64,000 nucleotides of DNA, from contig CALCNV010000140.1 in assembly GCA_937897645.1 (NCBI GenBank), positions 133,976-197,975 of the forward strand. Reading direction: 5' to 3'. This DNA is from an uncultured Lysobacteraceae bacterium. Its GTDB lineage: Bacteria; Pseudomonadota; Gammaproteobacteria; Xanthomonadales; Xanthomonadaceae. Shown piece after piece: positions 27,079 through 35,526 of this stretch. The notes beneath the pieces were generated by a model. It saw only the letters and a list, made by a program, of their open reading frames with translations. It ran no database searches and was not told the origin of the DNA. Within the stretch, counting starts at the first letter, position 1; each line of letters begins with the position of its first letter. Both the position numbers and the translations under genes were made by a program.

Positions 27079-27717
27079 TCAGGAAGAGTGCAGCGCTTCG
27101 GACTCGATTACCTGCATGCCCGGTGTCGGATCCAGCGCGTGGCGCAACAATGCCGTGGCGACGGATTCCGCCGGCACCATGCGGTAGCGACGCGGCAACA
27201 GCGGGCCGATCGCGCCGAGTACCTGCATGCCGAAGTGTTCCGCCGGGCGTCGTTGCGTGCGTTCGCCGCCCAGAAGTCCCGGGCGGATGAAGGCCAGCGA
27301 TGCATAGCCCAGGGTGGCGAGGTCGCGTTCCAGTTCGCCCTTGGTGCGTGAATAGAAAATGCGCGAATCCGGATTCGCACCGCTGGCGGAGGTCAACACG
27401 AAGGTTTTCGCGCCGTGCTGCAGTGCCAGTCGCGCCACCGCCAACGGATAGTCATGGTCAACCCTGCGGAATGCAGCCTGCGAACCAGCTACGCGTATGG
27501 TCGTGCCCAGCGTGCAGATCACAGCGTCCGCCTTCCACCATTCGGCTTCGGTGGGCAGGTGGTCGAAATCCACCACCGGATTGTGCAGGCGTGCCTGCGC
27601 GGGCAGCGGCTTGCGGGTGGGTGCCACCAGCCCGGACACGCGCGGATCCGCCAATGCCTGCTGCATCACGGCCTGGCCCACCAATCCGGTGGCTCCCACC
27701 AACAGCAGTCTCGTCAT
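27079..27717 (-). CDS. NAD(P)-binding oxidoreductase-like protein
   Basis: The 212-residue protein has a Rossmann fold start LLLVGATGLVGQAVMQQAL and the NmrA/HTATIP2-like segments VICTLGTTIRVAGSQAAFRRVDHDYPLAVA, FVLTSASGANPDSRIFYSRTKGELE and RPGLLGG. The SxxYxxxK-like region is present as YSRTKGE. Such proteins may bind NADP without being strong dehydrogenases. ATGs at 27717 and 27723 are both possible. It is convergent with the cysteine-rich gene. Confidence 0.88.
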   Translation of the reverse strand: MTRLLLVGATGLVGQAVMQQALADPRVSGLVAPTRKPLPAQARLHNPVVDFDHLPTEAEWWKADAVICTLGTTIRVAGSQAAFRRVDHDYPLAVARLALQHGAKTFVLTSASGANPDSRIFYSRTKGELERDLATLGYASLAFIRPGLLGGERTQRRPAEHFGMQVLGAIGPLLPRRYRMVPAESVATALLRHALDPTPGMQVIESEALHSS

Positions 27718-27873
27718 GTGCATTCCGTCCGGGTAGCCAATCGTCGCTGCGTTCGATTGTGACCCAAGCGCATGCGCTAGAGTGTGTCTTCGCGTACATG
27801 CGTCCTGCGGAGTTCCCATGGCCTTCCCAGTCAGTCCTGTCTTCAGCTGCAGTAGCGCATGGAGTGCATGCGC

Positions 27874-28275
27874 ATGAACCTGCCCCTGCACAACGGCTTC
27901 CTGGGTGTCATGGAGGCAGGTCTCATCGCCTTGCTGATTGGCATGCTGGCCTATGGCCTGTTGCGCTGGATCGTGCGGGCACTGGGAGGATCAACGGGGC
28001 ACGCCTTGGGCTGGGCATGCGTGCTGGCGGTGGCTGTCGCGGCCGGCGTGGATGCATGGAACATGTTCTCGCTGGGCATGATGAAGCTTGAGTCGCCGTT
28101 GTATGCACGTCTGGCGCTCGAAGGCATCCACGATCCCGCTTCACTGGGCGCGCGCGTTGTCTTCCAGGTGGTGGGCGCGCTTGCCGGCGTAGGACTCGGT
28201 TGGCTGCTGTTCACCGGCGGATGGCGTGACGATGATGTGGCGGATGCTGATAAAAGCGCCAGCGGTCCCGACTGA
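27874..28275 (+). CDS. Hypothetical inner-membrane protein
   Basis: A 133-residue protein with about four hydrophobic segments (EAGLIALLIGMLAYGLLRWIV, ACVLAVAVAAGVDAW, VVFQVVGALAGVGLGWLLF). GGAG is eight bases before the ATG at 27874; 27859 is an upstream alternative. No family recognised. The following 200 bases to 28473 hold no further gene. Confidence 0.6.
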   Translation: MNLPLHNGFLGVMEAGLIALLIGMLAYGLLRWIVRALGGSTGHALGWACVLAVAVAAGVDAWNMFSLGMMKLESPLYARLALEGIHDPASLGARVVFQVVGALAGVGLGWLLFTGGWRDDDVADADKSASGPD

Positions 28276-28473
28276 AGCAACGACCGCGTCACGCAGTAAC
28301 GGGCACGTCACCCGCGTCTAACGAACGGATAACTTGATGCCTAGCTGCTCGCAATGCGCGCGTGGTTAACGCGACGTGCATGCGCAAATCCAGGCAGGGT
28401 ATTGGTTCAGCCGCTGCTTTGCATGGTGGATTCGTGCAGTCAGTAGGCACTCCCCATTCAACGGAGCAACAAC

Positions 28474-28878
28474 ATGATCAACAACCTCAACCGCAAGTCC
28501 ACGCTTGGCCTCATCGCCCTCTCCGCCGCCTTTGCAATGCCGATGGCCTTTGCACAGAGTGATACCGAAGCACAGGCCACGCCGCCGCAGACCGAGCAGC
28601 CAACCCCGACCGAAGCCGCGCCGCCTGCCGAAAGCGCAACCGGTGCTGCTGACCAGTCCACTGAACAGGCCAGCGGTGCGGCCAGCACCAGCGGCAAGCC
28701 TGGTTGGGATCAGCTGGATGCCGACAAGGACGGCGCAATCAGCAAGACGGAAGCGGCCACCAATGCCGGCCTGTCGCAAATATTCGACCAGGCCGATGCC
28801 GATACCAACGGCGCGCTGACCACCGAAGAGTACAAGGCGTTCGTGAGCAAGCACTACGGCGAGCCGAAGACCAAGTAA
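28474..28878 (+). CDS. Exported EF-hand calcium-binding protein
   Basis: The 134-residue protein has a signal peptide ending AFA-Q, a low-complexity Pro/Glu/Ala/Thr linker (30-75) and two EF-hand loops: DADKDGAISKTE and DADTNGALTTEE, each with acidic residues at positions 1, 3, 5 and 12 or a near fit. It probably binds Ca2+ in the periplasm or outside. ACGGAGC precedes the ATG, and a terminator follows. Confidence 0.88.
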   Translation: MINNLNRKSTLGLIALSAAFAMPMAFAQSDTEAQATPPQTEQPTPTEAAPPAESATGAADQSTEQASGAASTSGKPGWDQLDADKDGAISKTEAATNAGLSQIFDQADADTNGALTTEEYKAFVSKHYGEPKTK

Positions 28879-28937
28879 GTCCGGCAAGCCACGTCCAGGC
28901 AAGGACTGATGGCCGATAAGGGATATCGGGTGGAAGA

Positions 28938-28962
28938 GGGTGGCGCAAGCCACCCTTTTCTT
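28938..28962 (+). terminator. Rho-independent terminator after the EF-hand gene
   Basis: GGGTGGC (28938-28944) pairs with GCCACCC (28949-28955) across a GCAA tetraloop, followed by TTTTCTTT. It closes the single-gene EF-hand transcript. Confidence 0.85.
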
Positions 28963-29017
28963 TACGCGCCTCGCCGCTGCTATCCTGCAAGCTGGTTGCA
29001 GTGGATGACAGACGGTG

Positions 29018-29740
29018 ATGGGCGGGATCGAATGGATCGGTTTTGATGGCGACGACACGCTGTGGAAGAGCGAGGATTACTACCGCGCCGCTGAACTCGA
29101 ATTCGAGGGCATCATCGGCCAATACATCGACCTGACCGATGCGCGCACGTTGCAGCACTTGCTGGAAGTGGAGCGACGCAACCTGAAAATATTTGGCTAC
29201 GGCGCAAAGGGCATGACCCTCTCGATGATCGAGTCCGCCGTGCAGCTTACCGGCGAACGCATCAGTGCCCGTGACATCCATCGGGTGATCGAGATCGGGC
29301 GCGCCACGCTGCAGCATCCGGTCGAATTGATCGATGGCATCGCCGAAGCGGTGCAGGCCATCGCGTCGCGGCATGAAATCGTGCTGATCACCAAGGGCGA
29401 CCTGTTCCACCAGGAATCGAAGATCCAGCAATCCGGGCTGGCCGACCTCTTCCATCGCATCGAGATCGTATCCGAGAAAGACACCGCGACCTACGCGCGC
29501 GTGCTGCGAGAACTGGACACGGCGGCGGACCGTTTCGTCATGATCGGCAATTCCCTGCGTTCGGATATCGAACCCGTGGTGGCGCTGGGTGGATGGGGCG
29601 TCTATGTTCCGTATCACATTACCTGGGCGCATGAGTCCGAGCACTCGATTGCCGAGGGCGAGCCGCGTATGCTGCAAGTGACGTCGGCGCATACGCTGGC
29701 GTCGGCGATCGACAGGATCACCGGCCTGGCCGGCGGCTGA
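29018..29740 (+). CDS. HAD-superfamily hydrolase
   Basis: The 240-residue phosphatase-like protein has motif I as GFDGDDTLW (nucleophile Asp10, acid/base Asp12), motif II as VLITKGD, and motif III/IV as SEKDTATYARVL and MIGNSLRSDIEP. A GTG three bases upstream of the ATG is an equivalent start. Small haloacid-dehalogenase enzymes of this type dephosphorylate sugar phosphates or nucleotides. The substrate is not evident from neighbours. Confidence 0.9.
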   Translation: MGGIEWIGFDGDDTLWKSEDYYRAAELEFEGIIGQYIDLTDARTLQHLLEVERRNLKIFGYGAKGMTLSMIESAVQLTGERISARDIHRVIEIGRATLQHPVELIDGIAEAVQAIASRHEIVLITKGDLFHQESKIQQSGLADLFHRIEIVSEKDTATYARVLRELDTAADRFVMIGNSLRSDIEPVVALGGWGVYVPYHITWAHESEHSIAEGEPRMLQVTSAHTLASAIDRITGLAGG

Positions 29741-29792
29741 CACGGATTTCTACAACACTGGCATTCGCATGCCAAGAATCAAAGGAGAAGTT

Positions 29793-30548
29793 ATGGAAAA
29801 CTTTGCCCGGATGTTCATGATCGTTTGCTTTTGCCTGCTCGTCGTGGCGATGCCTGCAGCGGCAGGTCAAGCGCCCAAGGAGGCCAGCGCGTGGATGCGT
29901 GCACGTATCGCCCTGGACGCGAATGGCAAGCTGGACAGTATTGAGTGGCTGAACACAAAGCCTGGTGACCGGGTCATCACCGCGCGGCTGGAGGACGAGG
30001 TGCGTCGTTGGGAATTCGAGCCGGGTTCCGTCAACGGTGTCCCAGTGGCGACCGAAACCGGCTTGACCATGCAGGTGACGGTGAAGCCGAACGCCGAGGG
30101 CGGCATGGCGGTGGGCATCGGCAGTGCCAGGACGGGAGCGATGAGTCGGTCGCAGGATCCGCCGCGTTACCCGGTTGATGAGGCGAGGAATGGCAATCAG
30201 GCGCTGCTGGAACTCCAGGTGGACACCGACGTGTCCGGGAATGTCATCTCTGCAAAGGTGGTGGGATTCGAGGGCAGTTCGAAATCAAAGTATTCGCGCC
30301 AGAACTTCGAGAAGTCCGCCTTGGAAATCGCCAAGGCCTGGACCTTCCAGACGGAGCAGGTAGGCGGAATACGCCAGCCAGCCTCAATGCGCGTGCCCAT
30401 TTCGTTTTGCATGGATGACTGGTGTGGTCGCAAGCAAGCCGAGTTGGCCTCCAGGAGCCAACTTGCGGCGGACGCCCCTGGCAACATGGCGGTGGCACTG
30501 AGCAGCGCGGTGAAGATCAAGGCCCGCACCGCAGAGGGCGATATCTGA
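29793..30548 (+). CDS. Exported TonB C-terminal-like domain protein
   Basis: A 251-residue protein with signal peptide MENFARMFMIVCFCLLVVAMPAAA. It seems to contain two TonB-C-like repeats: LDANGKLDSIEWLN...EVRRWEFEPGSVNGVPVATETGLTMQVTV and LQVDTDVSGNVISAKVVGF...ALEIAKAWTFQ. A cleavable signal and the lack of a proline-rich spacer make it unlike a working TonB. AAAGGAGAAG upstream gives a firm start. It lies in a row with the next gene and may be cotranscribed. Confidence 0.75.
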   Translation: MENFARMFMIVCFCLLVVAMPAAAGQAPKEASAWMRARIALDANGKLDSIEWLNTKPGDRVITARLEDEVRRWEFEPGSVNGVPVATETGLTMQVTVKPNAEGGMAVGIGSARTGAMSRSQDPPRYPVDEARNGNQALLELQVDTDVSGNVISAKVVGFEGSSKSKYSRQNFEKSALEIAKAWTFQTEQVGGIRQPASMRVPISFCMDDWCGRKQAELASRSQLAADAPGNMAVALSSAVKIKARTAEGDI

Positions 30549-30581
30549 TGAAGCGCCACGATTGAAGCGAGGAGCGAGGTA

Positions 30582-31097
30582 ATGCTGCTGGTTCCTGACC
30601 GCCCTGTAGCCCGCTTCGAAGCGCGCCGTCGCGCGCATGGAGTGAATGCCTTAGCGTTGCGCGTAGTCCTCTCGCTTTGCCTGTGCACGATCAGCGTCAC
30701 GGCCGTGCACGCCCAGGAGGCCGAAGCATTCGAACCACGCAGTGGCGATGCCTGGACGGATCGCCATCTGTCCGACATCAACGCGTATGCCGCGCGCTAT
30801 CCGCAGAGTTTCCTGGATGAAGTCGCGCGTTACTACGGCGTGTCCAGGGCGTATGCAGAATCGCTGGTGCAGCAGCCCGCATGGGAGCCCGCCGACGTGT
30901 TGATGGCGTGTGCGCTTGCAAAGACCTTGACCCAGCCGTGTCGTGCGGTGGTGCGCGAATGGTCGATGGATCATTCGGAAGGGTGGGCGGGCGTGGCCAA
31001 GCGTTTGGAGGACCAGCCGGATGCAAAACAGACCCGCGCGATCCGCGAGCAGATAGAAGCAAGTTATTCGCGTTGGGCGCGGCCTCTGGTGGATTGA
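30582..31097 (+). CDS. Hypothetical exported protein, 171 residues
   Basis: A soluble domain of about 125 residues follows a hydrophobic segment (LALRVVLSLCLCTISVTAVHA) that would act as signal peptide or anchor; the segment begins unusually late (residue 24). Motifs such as VARYYGVSRAYAESLVQQPAWEPADVLMACALAK recall a helical repeat but no family was recognised. GAGGAGCGAGG precedes the ATG. Confidence 0.65.
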   Translation: MLLVPDRPVARFEARRRAHGVNALALRVVLSLCLCTISVTAVHAQEAEAFEPRSGDAWTDRHLSDINAYAARYPQSFLDEVARYYGVSRAYAESLVQQPAWEPADVLMACALAKTLTQPCRAVVREWSMDHSEGWAGVAKRLEDQPDAKQTRAIREQIEASYSRWARPLVD

Positions 31098-31113
31098 GGT
31101 CCAACGAAAGGCT

Positions 31114-31135
31114 TCGCGACTTACGTCGCTCCTAC
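31114..31135. repeat. Half of a GTAGGAGCGAC-family REP element
   Basis: One arm only (TCGCGACTTACGTCGCTCCT and two more bases), identical to the right arm of the palindrome at 4905-4928. It lies between convergent genes. Confidence 0.75.
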
Positions 31136-31157
31136 GACAGCCGGTTCTACAAGATGG

Positions 31158-32279
31158 TTATGGTTGCTTGCGGTAGTTGATCAGCAATACCAGGTCTTCT
31201 TCGCCGGTCTGGCGGATGCCGTGGGTGCTGCCGGGCCGGGTCAGCATGGCGCTACCCGGGCCCACCTCATGGTTCTTTCCGTCGAGCGTGTAGATACCCG
31301 TGCCGCTGATGACGTAATACACCTCGTCCTTGTCGTGCTGGTGGAAGCCGATGCTGGCGCCGGGATGCAGCACGCGTTTGCGGGATTCGAAGGAGGTACC
31401 CGGTGCGTCCTTGAAGAACGGATAGGCGGTGGTTTCGCCAGTGCCGCCGTGCGGGCCGGGCTGCTTGGTCGCGATGTCACGCTCGTGGATCACCAGGGAC
31501 GGATTGGCCTGGGTCGCGCGGTCCGTCAGCGCGGTGGCACGCGCGCCGCAATCGGTGTCGCGTATCACGTGGTCTTTCAAGGCAGGATCCAGCGCCTTCC
31601 AGCCTGCGACCACAAGGCAAGCCACGGTGAGTGCGCCGCTGCGCTGCAGGTGCGTGTCGTCGGTCTGGTTTTTCTCAGGCACATGCATGAAGAAATCTTT
31701 CGACGGCACGTCGCCCAGCGCGCGCAGCCAGTTCATGCTGTCGGCATTCAAGTCGATCAGGCCCACTTGCTCGCGCTTGGCCAGGTCACGCACGGACTGG
31801 CTGTAGAGCCCATGCGTATCCAGCAACTGGCCGTGGTCGAACTTGCGTCGGGCCAGTGGCGTGATCAGGATAGGAGTCGCGCCCTTCTCGCGCGCCAACG
31901 TGATGTAGCGCATCAACCATTGCGGGAAGGCCTGGGTCGGCTCGTTGTAGCGGGTAGGGTCTTCGATCTTTTCGTCGTTGTGGCCGAACTGGATCAGGAG
32001 TACGTCGCCCTGCTTCAACTCCTTGGCGATGCCATCGAACCATCCCTGCTCGATGAAGCTGCGCGAGCTGCGACCGCTCTGTGCGTGGTTGCGGACCACG
32101 AACGCATCCTTGTCGAGGTAGGTCTGCAGCTGCTGGCCCCAGCCTTCGCGCGGCGCACGGTCGGGACCGTACTGGCTGGCCGTGGAATCACCAGCGATGA
32201 AGACCTGGCGGACCGGCTCCGCCGCATAAGCGGAGCAGGCCGTGATCGAGAGCGTCAGGAAGAGTGTCAACTTCAGCAT
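31158..32279 (-). CDS. Rhamnogalacturonan acetylesterase fused to a cupin domain
   Basis: The 373-residue exported protein first has an SGNH/GDSL esterase domain (about 22-235): block I FIAGDSTAS (Ser32), block III FGHND (Asn101) and block V DDTH (Asp208, His210), as in rhamnogalacturonan acetylesterases that deacetylate pectin hairy regions. Residues about 285-373 form a cupin with GFHQHDKDE (His313, His315, Glu319) and GSTHGI (His353), a metal-site pattern. The frame continues upstream into kduD, but the signal peptide MLKLTLFLTLSITACSAYA sets the start at 32279. It ends the kdu-side minus-strand series of the pectin locus. Confidence 0.88.
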   Translation of the reverse strand: MLKLTLFLTLSITACSAYAAEPVRQVFIAGDSTASQYGPDRAPREGWGQQLQTYLDKDAFVVRNHAQSGRSSRSFIEQGWFDGIAKELKQGDVLLIQFGHNDEKIEDPTRYNEPTQAFPQWLMRYITLAREKGATPILITPLARRKFDHGQLLDTHGLYSQSVRDLAKREQVGLIDLNADSMNWLRALGDVPSKDFFMHVPEKNQTDDTHLQRSGALTVACLVVAGWKALDPALKDHVIRDTDCGARATALTDRATQANPSLVIHERDIATKQPGPHGGTGETTAYPFFKDAPGTSFESRKRVLHPGASIGFHQHDKDEVYYVISGTGIYTLDGKNHEVGPGSAMLTRPGSTHGIRQTGEEDLVLLINYRKQP

Positions 32280-32316
32280 GTCGTCTCGCCTTGCAGAAAA
32301 ACTGGACCAAGGATTC

Positions 32317-32390
32317 GTAGGAGCGCCCCCTGGGCGCGATGCTCTTGCGTCGACGTGTCGAAGAGCATCGCGCCCAGGGGGCGCTCCTAC
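32317..32390. repeat. 30-bp perfect inverted repeat, GTAGGAGCGCCCC family
   Basis: The left arm starts GTAGGAGCGCCCCCTGGGCG at 32317 and the right arm ends with its exact complement at 32390; 30 of 30 arm bases pair across a 14-base loop. It lies between kduD and the acetylesterase gene and shares the outer GTAGGAGCG with the family at 4861 but has a different core. Confidence 0.85.
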
Positions 32391-32400
32391 AAGGTCGTGC

Positions 32401-33159
32401 TCAGCGTGCCAGCCAGCCGCCGTCGACCGGGATGACGGCGCCGTTGACGTAGTCGGACGCACGCGAGGCCAGGAACACCGCGGTGCCGCCCAGGTCGGCC
32501 GGCTCGCCCCAGCGTGCGGCGGGGATGCGGTCCAAGATGGCCTTGTTGCGGTCGGCATCGGCACGCAACTGCGCGGTGTTGTCGGTGGCCATGTAACCGG
32601 GCGCGATGGCATTGATGTTGATGCCCTTGTTGGCCCACTCATTGGCCAGCAGGCGGGTGATGCCGGCGATGCCGGACTTGCTGGCCGTGTAGGAGGGCAC
32701 GCGCACGCCGCCCTGGAACGACAGCATGGACGCGATGTTGATGATCTTGCCGTGGCCCTGGGCGATGAAATGCTTGCCTGCGGCCTGCGACATGAAGAAG
32801 GCGCCCTTGATATTGACGTTCATCACGTCATCCCAGTCTTTTTCGCTGAATTCCACCGCGTCGGCGCGACGGATCAGGCCCGCGTTGTTGACCAGGATAT
32901 CCAGGCCGCCCAGCCCGGCAAGCGTTTCGGCAATGATGCGATCGACTGGCTCGATGCTGATCAGGTTGGCTTCGATGTTGATGAAGCGGCGGCCGAGTGC
33001 TTTCACTTTTTCTTCGGTCTCGGTCGCGGCCACGATGCCGGCAGCTGCGATGTCCGCACCGGCTTCGGCCAGCGCCAGTGCGATGCCCTGGCCCAGGCCC
33101 GTGTTGGCACCGGTGACCAGTGCGACCTTGCCTTCCAGGTTGAATGCATTGCTTGCCAT
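32401..33159 (-). CDS. kduD: 2-dehydro-3-deoxy-D-gluconate 5-dehydrogenase
   Basis: KduD reduces 2,5-diketo-3-deoxygluconate (DKII) to 2-keto-3-deoxygluconate with NAD(P)H in pectin catabolism. The 252-residue short-chain dehydrogenase has VTGANTGLGQGIALALAEAG, LVNNAGLIRRADAVEFSEKDWDDVMNVNIKG, catalytic Ser and Tyr-x-x-x-Lys in IASMLSFQGG and YTASKSG, and the KduD-like NAIAPGYMATDNTAQLRAD. The next gene upstream on the strand is kduI, which makes its substrate. A REP cluster lies between the two. Confidence 0.93.
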   Translation of the reverse strand: MASNAFNLEGKVALVTGANTGLGQGIALALAEAGADIAAAGIVAATETEEKVKALGRRFINIEANLISIEPVDRIIAETLAGLGGLDILVNNAGLIRRADAVEFSEKDWDDVMNVNIKGAFFMSQAAGKHFIAQGHGKIINIASMLSFQGGVRVPSYTASKSGIAGITRLLANEWANKGININAIAPGYMATDNTAQLRADADRNKAILDRIPAARWGEPADLGGTAVFLASRASDYVNGAVIPVDGGWLAR

Positions 33160-33199
33160 GTGAATCCCCTCGGTTGGATGCGTTGCGTGGGTGTCGTGT

Positions 33200-33310
33200 G
33201 TAGAGCCGAGCTTGCTCGGCTGTTTTCGGGTTTCCGGGTGAGGCTTCTGCCGAGCAAGCTCGGCACTACAAAGATCGGGTAAGGCTTTAGCCGAGCAAGC
33301 TCGGCTCTAC
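33200..33310. repeat. REP cluster, TAGAGCCGAGCTTGCTCGGC family (three copies)
   Basis: GTAGAGCCGAGCTTGCTCGG (33200) is followed by two complementary copies, TGCCGAGCAAGCTCGGCACT (33249) and GCCGAGCAAGCTCGGCTCTA (33290). Each copy is self-complementary at CCGAGCAAGCTCGG, and pairs of copies can form long stems. Found between kduI and kduD; the same family recurs at 54101. Confidence 0.85.
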
Positions 33311-33336
33311 AACAATGCAGCCGGCCGACGTGGCCA

Positions 33337-34185
33337 TTACTTGAGCTGGCAGATGTCCAGCACGTTCATGTCGGTGTAGTCCAGGTTCTCGCCGCCCATC
33401 GCCCAGATGAAGCAGTAGTTGCTGGTGCCCGAGCCCATGTGGATGGACCACGGCGGAGAGACCACGGCTTCGCCATCGGCCACCACGATGTGGCGCTGCG
33501 CGTCGGGTTCGCCCATGAAGTGGTAGATGCGGTCGTTGTCGCCCAGGTCGAAGTAGAAATAGACTTCGCTACGGCGATCGTGCAGATGGGGCGGCATGGT
33601 GTTCCACACGCTGCCGGTCTTGAGCACGGTCAGGCCCAGCAGCAGCTGCGAGGACTGGCAGGTGGCCGGCACGATGTACTGGTAGATGGTGCGTTCATTG
33701 CTGGTTTCCAGCGCGCCGCGTTCCAGCGACACCGCGTTGGCGATGGCCAACTGCTTGGTTTCGAAACGTGCGTGCGCAGGCGTGGAGGTCAGGTAGAACT
33801 TGGCCGGGTTGGCGGCGTCGCTGGAGGCGAAGCTCACGTCTGCGCTGCCCATGGCCACGTACAGGCCATCCTTCGGGCCGAGCGTGTACGCGGTGCCGTC
33901 CACGGTGACCGTGCCTTCACCGCCGCCGACGTTGATCACGCCCAGTTCGCGGCGTTCCAGGAACGGCTTGCCCGCCGCCGAAGCCGGCTCGGTCTGGCGC
34001 GGCAGGTCCACGGCCTTCGACACGGGCGAGGCGCCGCCAATCACGAAGCGCTCGTTGTGCGAGTAGTTCAACTGCACGGTATCGGCCACGAACAGGCCGC
34101 TGATCAGGTAACGGTCGCGCAGCTGGTCGTTGCTGGCGCCGTCCATCATGTCGGGGTGGGTGGCGTGGTAGGTCTTGCAGTACAT
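33337..34185 (-). CDS. kduI: 5-dehydro-4-deoxy-D-glucuronate isomerase
   Basis: KduI isomerises 5-keto-4-deoxyuronate, from unsaturated galacturonides, to DKII in the cytoplasm. The 282-residue bicupin has the zinc ligands in MPPHLHDRRSEVYFYF (His200, His202, Glu207) and PPWSIHMG (His249), and the typical ends MYCKTYHATHPDMMDG and DICQLK. Length matches the family closely. The 24-base candidate operator at 34252 is 67 bases upstream of the start codon. Confidence 0.96.
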   Translation of the reverse strand: MYCKTYHATHPDMMDGASNDQLRDRYLISGLFVADTVQLNYSHNERFVIGGASPVSKAVDLPRQTEPASAAGKPFLERRELGVINVGGGEGTVTVDGTAYTLGPKDGLYVAMGSADVSFASSDAANPAKFYLTSTPAHARFETKQLAIANAVSLERGALETSNERTIYQYIVPATCQSSQLLLGLTVLKTGSVWNTMPPHLHDRRSEVYFYFDLGDNDRIYHFMGEPDAQRHIVVADGEAVVSPPWSIHMGSGTSNYCFIWAMGGENLDYTDMNVLDICQLK

Positions 34186-34251
34186 GGGCGGGCTCCGGAC
34201 GGGGTGTGGCGGGCTAGGTCCGCCAATGCAGGGATTGGGTGAGTCTAGACG

Positions 34252-34275
34252 TTTTGGCTACCGGTGTCATTTTGC
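34252..34275. promoter_or_regulatory. Candidate KdgR/LacI operator, site 1 (kduI)
   Basis: The sequence GGCTACCGGTGTCATTTTGC shares CGGTGTCATTTT and surrounding bases with the site between the TonB receptor and kdgK (48382), and ACCGGTGTCATTT with the site upstream of the pectate lyase (42014). The centre ACCGGT is palindromic, as LacI-type operators often are. It lies in the promoter region of kduI and about 140 bases past the end of the LacI-family regulator gene. Confidence 0.7.
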
Positions 34276-34417
34276 ATTGCGGCAGGGGTCGTGGAGCGGT
34301 AAAGGGTCAAGAGTGAATGGCCAAGTGGACAGTACGGCGACCTGGCGCTGCATCGGCCTTGGGAGGCCAATAGGGCGTCGCTGTTCCTCTTTACCCTTTG
34401 CTATTCACCCTTTTCGG

Positions 34418-35476
34418 CTACTCAGGTGGCTGGCAGGAATCGCGGATCACCAGGTGCGGGCGCACGCTGGCGGCGGACAGGACGGCGGCCGAGGCATCCG
34501 GCTGTACCAGCATGGAGGCGGCGATGCGGCCGGTGTCGCGGGTGGGGCGGCGCACGGTGGTCAGCGAGGGCCACAGGCGCGAGGCCAATGGGCTGTCATC
34601 AAAACCCACCACCGACAATTGCTGCGGAATGTTGATGCCCGAACGCATCGCGACCTTGTACACGCCAGCCGCCATTTCGTCGTTCCCGGTGAAGATCGCG
34701 GTCGGCCTGTTCTTGCCGGCGAGCAGTTTTTCGGCGGCGGAGACACCGGACTCGAAGGTGTAACCGGCTTCGATGATGCGTGACTTCTGCAACTCCATGC
34801 CGTAGCGCGCCAAACCGCCCACGAAGCCCGCCGTGCGTTCCAGTGCCGAGCGGTAGTTGTTGGGGCCGGTGATCAGGGCAATGTCACGGTGGCCGAGCAT
34901 GTGCAGGTAATCCGCGGCTTCGGCGGCGCCGTCCCGGTCGTGGGTCACTACCATGCGCGACATGTCGTCCATGGCCACGGGCGCGATGCGCACGTAGCGG
35001 CAGCCGATGTCCAGCAGCATGTCGGCCAGCGCCTGGTCCTCGGACACGCGTGGCACCAGCAGCACGCCGTGCAGCTTCTGTTGCTGGGCGAACTTGCGCA
35101 CGCCGTCGATGTAATTGGGGCTGCGGCTGTCGCAGGGATGCACCACCAGCTCGAAGCCGGAATCGCGCATGGCATCCAGCGCGCCGTATTGCAGGTTGAC
35201 GATGTACTGCGCGGTCGGGTTGTCGTAGACCATGCCGATCAGGAACGACTTGCGAAAGGCCAGGCCGCGCGCCATCGGGTCGGGCGAGTAGCCGACTTCG
35301 CGCATCAGCGCCTCGACTTTCTCGCGTGTGTCCTTACGCACCAGTGGCGAGTTGTTGATGATGCGCGACACCGTCTTCTTGGACACGCCGGACAACCGCG
35401 CGATGTCATTGATGGTCGATGCCTTGCCGGATGCGGCGGCAAGTGCGGTTTTCTCGGGCGGCTTTCGCGCGGGCAT
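34418..35476 (-). CDS. LacI-family regulator of the pectin locus (KdgR-like)
   Basis: The 352-residue repressor has an N-terminal helix-turn-helix (STINDIARLSGVSKKTVSRIINNSPLVRKDTREKV, about 20-55) and a periplasmic-binding-like effector domain (KSFLIGMVYDNPTAQYIVNLQYG to VRPHLVIRDSC). It is placed between the transporter/lyase operon and kduI, so it very likely controls this locus; an unsaturated uronate or KDG would be the expected inducer. It is not related to the IclR-type KdgR of enterobacteria. The effector and operator assignment are inference from position and from the shared sites at 34252, 42014 and 48382. Confidence 0.88.
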   Translation of the reverse strand: MPARKPPEKTALAAASGKASTINDIARLSGVSKKTVSRIINNSPLVRKDTREKVEALMREVGYSPDPMARGLAFRKSFLIGMVYDNPTAQYIVNLQYGALDAMRDSGFELVVHPCDSRSPNYIDGVRKFAQQQKLHGVLLVPRVSEDQALADMLLDIGCRYVRIAPVAMDDMSRMVVTHDRDGAAEAADYLHMLGHRDIALITGPNNYRSALERTAGFVGGLARYGMELQKSRIIEAGYTFESGVSAAEKLLAGKNRPTAIFTGNDEMAAGVYKVAMRSGINIPQQLSVVGFDDSPLASRLWPSLTTVRRPTRDTGRIAASMLVQPDASAAVLSAASVRPHLVIRDSCQPPE

Positions 35477-35526
35477 GTAGGTCGGTGCCTGGAAGGTAGG
35501 GTGCGGTGGGATTCTAGTCCGTACGC

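Noticed and set aside
32280..32642. N-terminal extension of the acetylesterase-cupin frame into kduD
   Set aside because: The extension is a shifted reading of kduD and the REP element; the signal peptide at 32279 is the natural start.
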